Positions 6,106 through 6,246 of a DNA stretch of 6,246 bases are shown here, piece after piece (within the stretch, counting starts at the first letter, position 1; each line of letters opens with the position of its first letter). Location of the stretch: assembly GCA_051278165.1 (NCBI GenBank), contig JBNMNW010000329.1, positions 1-6,246 of the forward strand, given 5' to 3'. The stretch comes from GCA-2684655 sp051278165 (GTDB lineage: Bacteria; Planctomycetota; UBA1135; UBA2386). The position numbers and the translations under genes are program-made. The notes beneath the pieces were generated by a model. The model was not told the origin of the DNA. It saw nothing but the letters and a program-made list of their open reading frames with translations, and searched no databases.

Positions 6106-6246
6106 ATGGAGCACTGGCATCAGCCTTGGACGGCCCAGACGACCGATGGCCCGTCGGCGGCCCGCGGACTGCGGAATCGCTTCTGCACCATGATCGCGGT
6201 GGCCTTAGTGATTCTGTTGACCCTAGTGATGGCGATGCCGGCCTGC
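6106..6246 (+). CDS. Truncated gene starting with an export signal or membrane anchor
   Basis: A plus-strand frame from ATG 6106 runs 47 codons to the window end without a stop. It begins with a polar stretch (MEHWHQPWTAQTTDGPSAAR), then a basic patch (GLRNRFCT) and a hydrophobic segment (MIAVALVILLTLVMAMPAC). This n-region/h-region order fits a signal peptide or a single N-terminal membrane helix. The last codon is Cys; MPAC is only a loose lipobox because Met is at -3. ATG 6190 is an alternative start but would lose the basic residues. No Shine-Dalgarno is evident. It is divergent from the lipoprotein gene. A minus-strand frame over the same bases (6120-6246) is also open but has no comparable signature. 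The product family cannot be identified from this fragment. Confidence 0.5.
   Translation, partial: MEHWHQPWTAQTTDGPSAARGLRNRFCTMIAVALVILLTLVMAMPAC

Noticed and set aside
5886..6107. 73-codon minus-strand open frame upstream of the lipoprotein
   Set aside because: It runs through the 10-bp dyad and the candidate promoter, has no ribosome-binding site, and its Arg/Ser/Pro-rich translation lacks any signature. The ALKMAALKMA repeat comes from a short GCCATCTT direct repeat.

Overview
The window carries two large, complete genes in tandem on the minus strand, both coding for exported proteins, plus a candidate truncated gene at each edge. The base composition is GC-rich. Two kinds of evidence suggest a Planctomycetota-like bacterium: the C-terminal modules of the protease resemble β-sandwich modules I know from large secreted planctomycete proteins, and a seven-repeat FG-GAP lipoprotein with bacterial cadherin-like domains fits the same setting. 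Neither gene has a clear Shine-Dalgarno sequence. The lineage call is from memory of domain architectures, not from a marker gene, so a myxobacterial or other soil/marine origin remains possible.

Layout from left to right. Bases 1-165 hold an open minus-strand frame that leaves the window and may be the start of another gene. Bases 169-200 contain a dyad-rich patch directly after the protease stop. Bases 201-3668 (minus) encode a 1155-residue secreted subtilisin-family (S8, KP-43-like) protease: signal peptide, two tandem I9-like propeptide units, catalytic domain, KP-43-type β-barrel and three further extracellular modules. Its catalytic His, Ser and oxyanion Asn are present, but the catalytic Asp position reads Tyr-Glu. 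Bases 3669-3941 are a noncoding leader with a perfect 9-bp inverted repeat. Bases 3942-5861 (minus) encode a 639-residue lipoprotein: lipobox Cys, poly-Gly linker, two cadherin-like β-sandwich domains and seven FG-GAP repeats that should form a closed propeller. Bases 5862-6105 are a divergent intergenic region with a σ70-like promoter and a perfect 10-bp inverted repeat. Bases 6106-6246 (plus) begin a truncated gene with an N-terminal export or membrane-anchor segment.

How they may work together: the lipoprotein would display a β-propeller on the cell surface or in the periplasm, and the protease would be exported through Sec and matured by propeptide removal. They share a strand but are separated by 273 bp with a structured leader, so they may be transcribed separately. 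A shared function is inference from neighbourhood only. I see no mobile element, CRISPR array, RNA gene or defence system. The points most worth a second look are the non-canonical protease active site and the two strong intergenic dyads.
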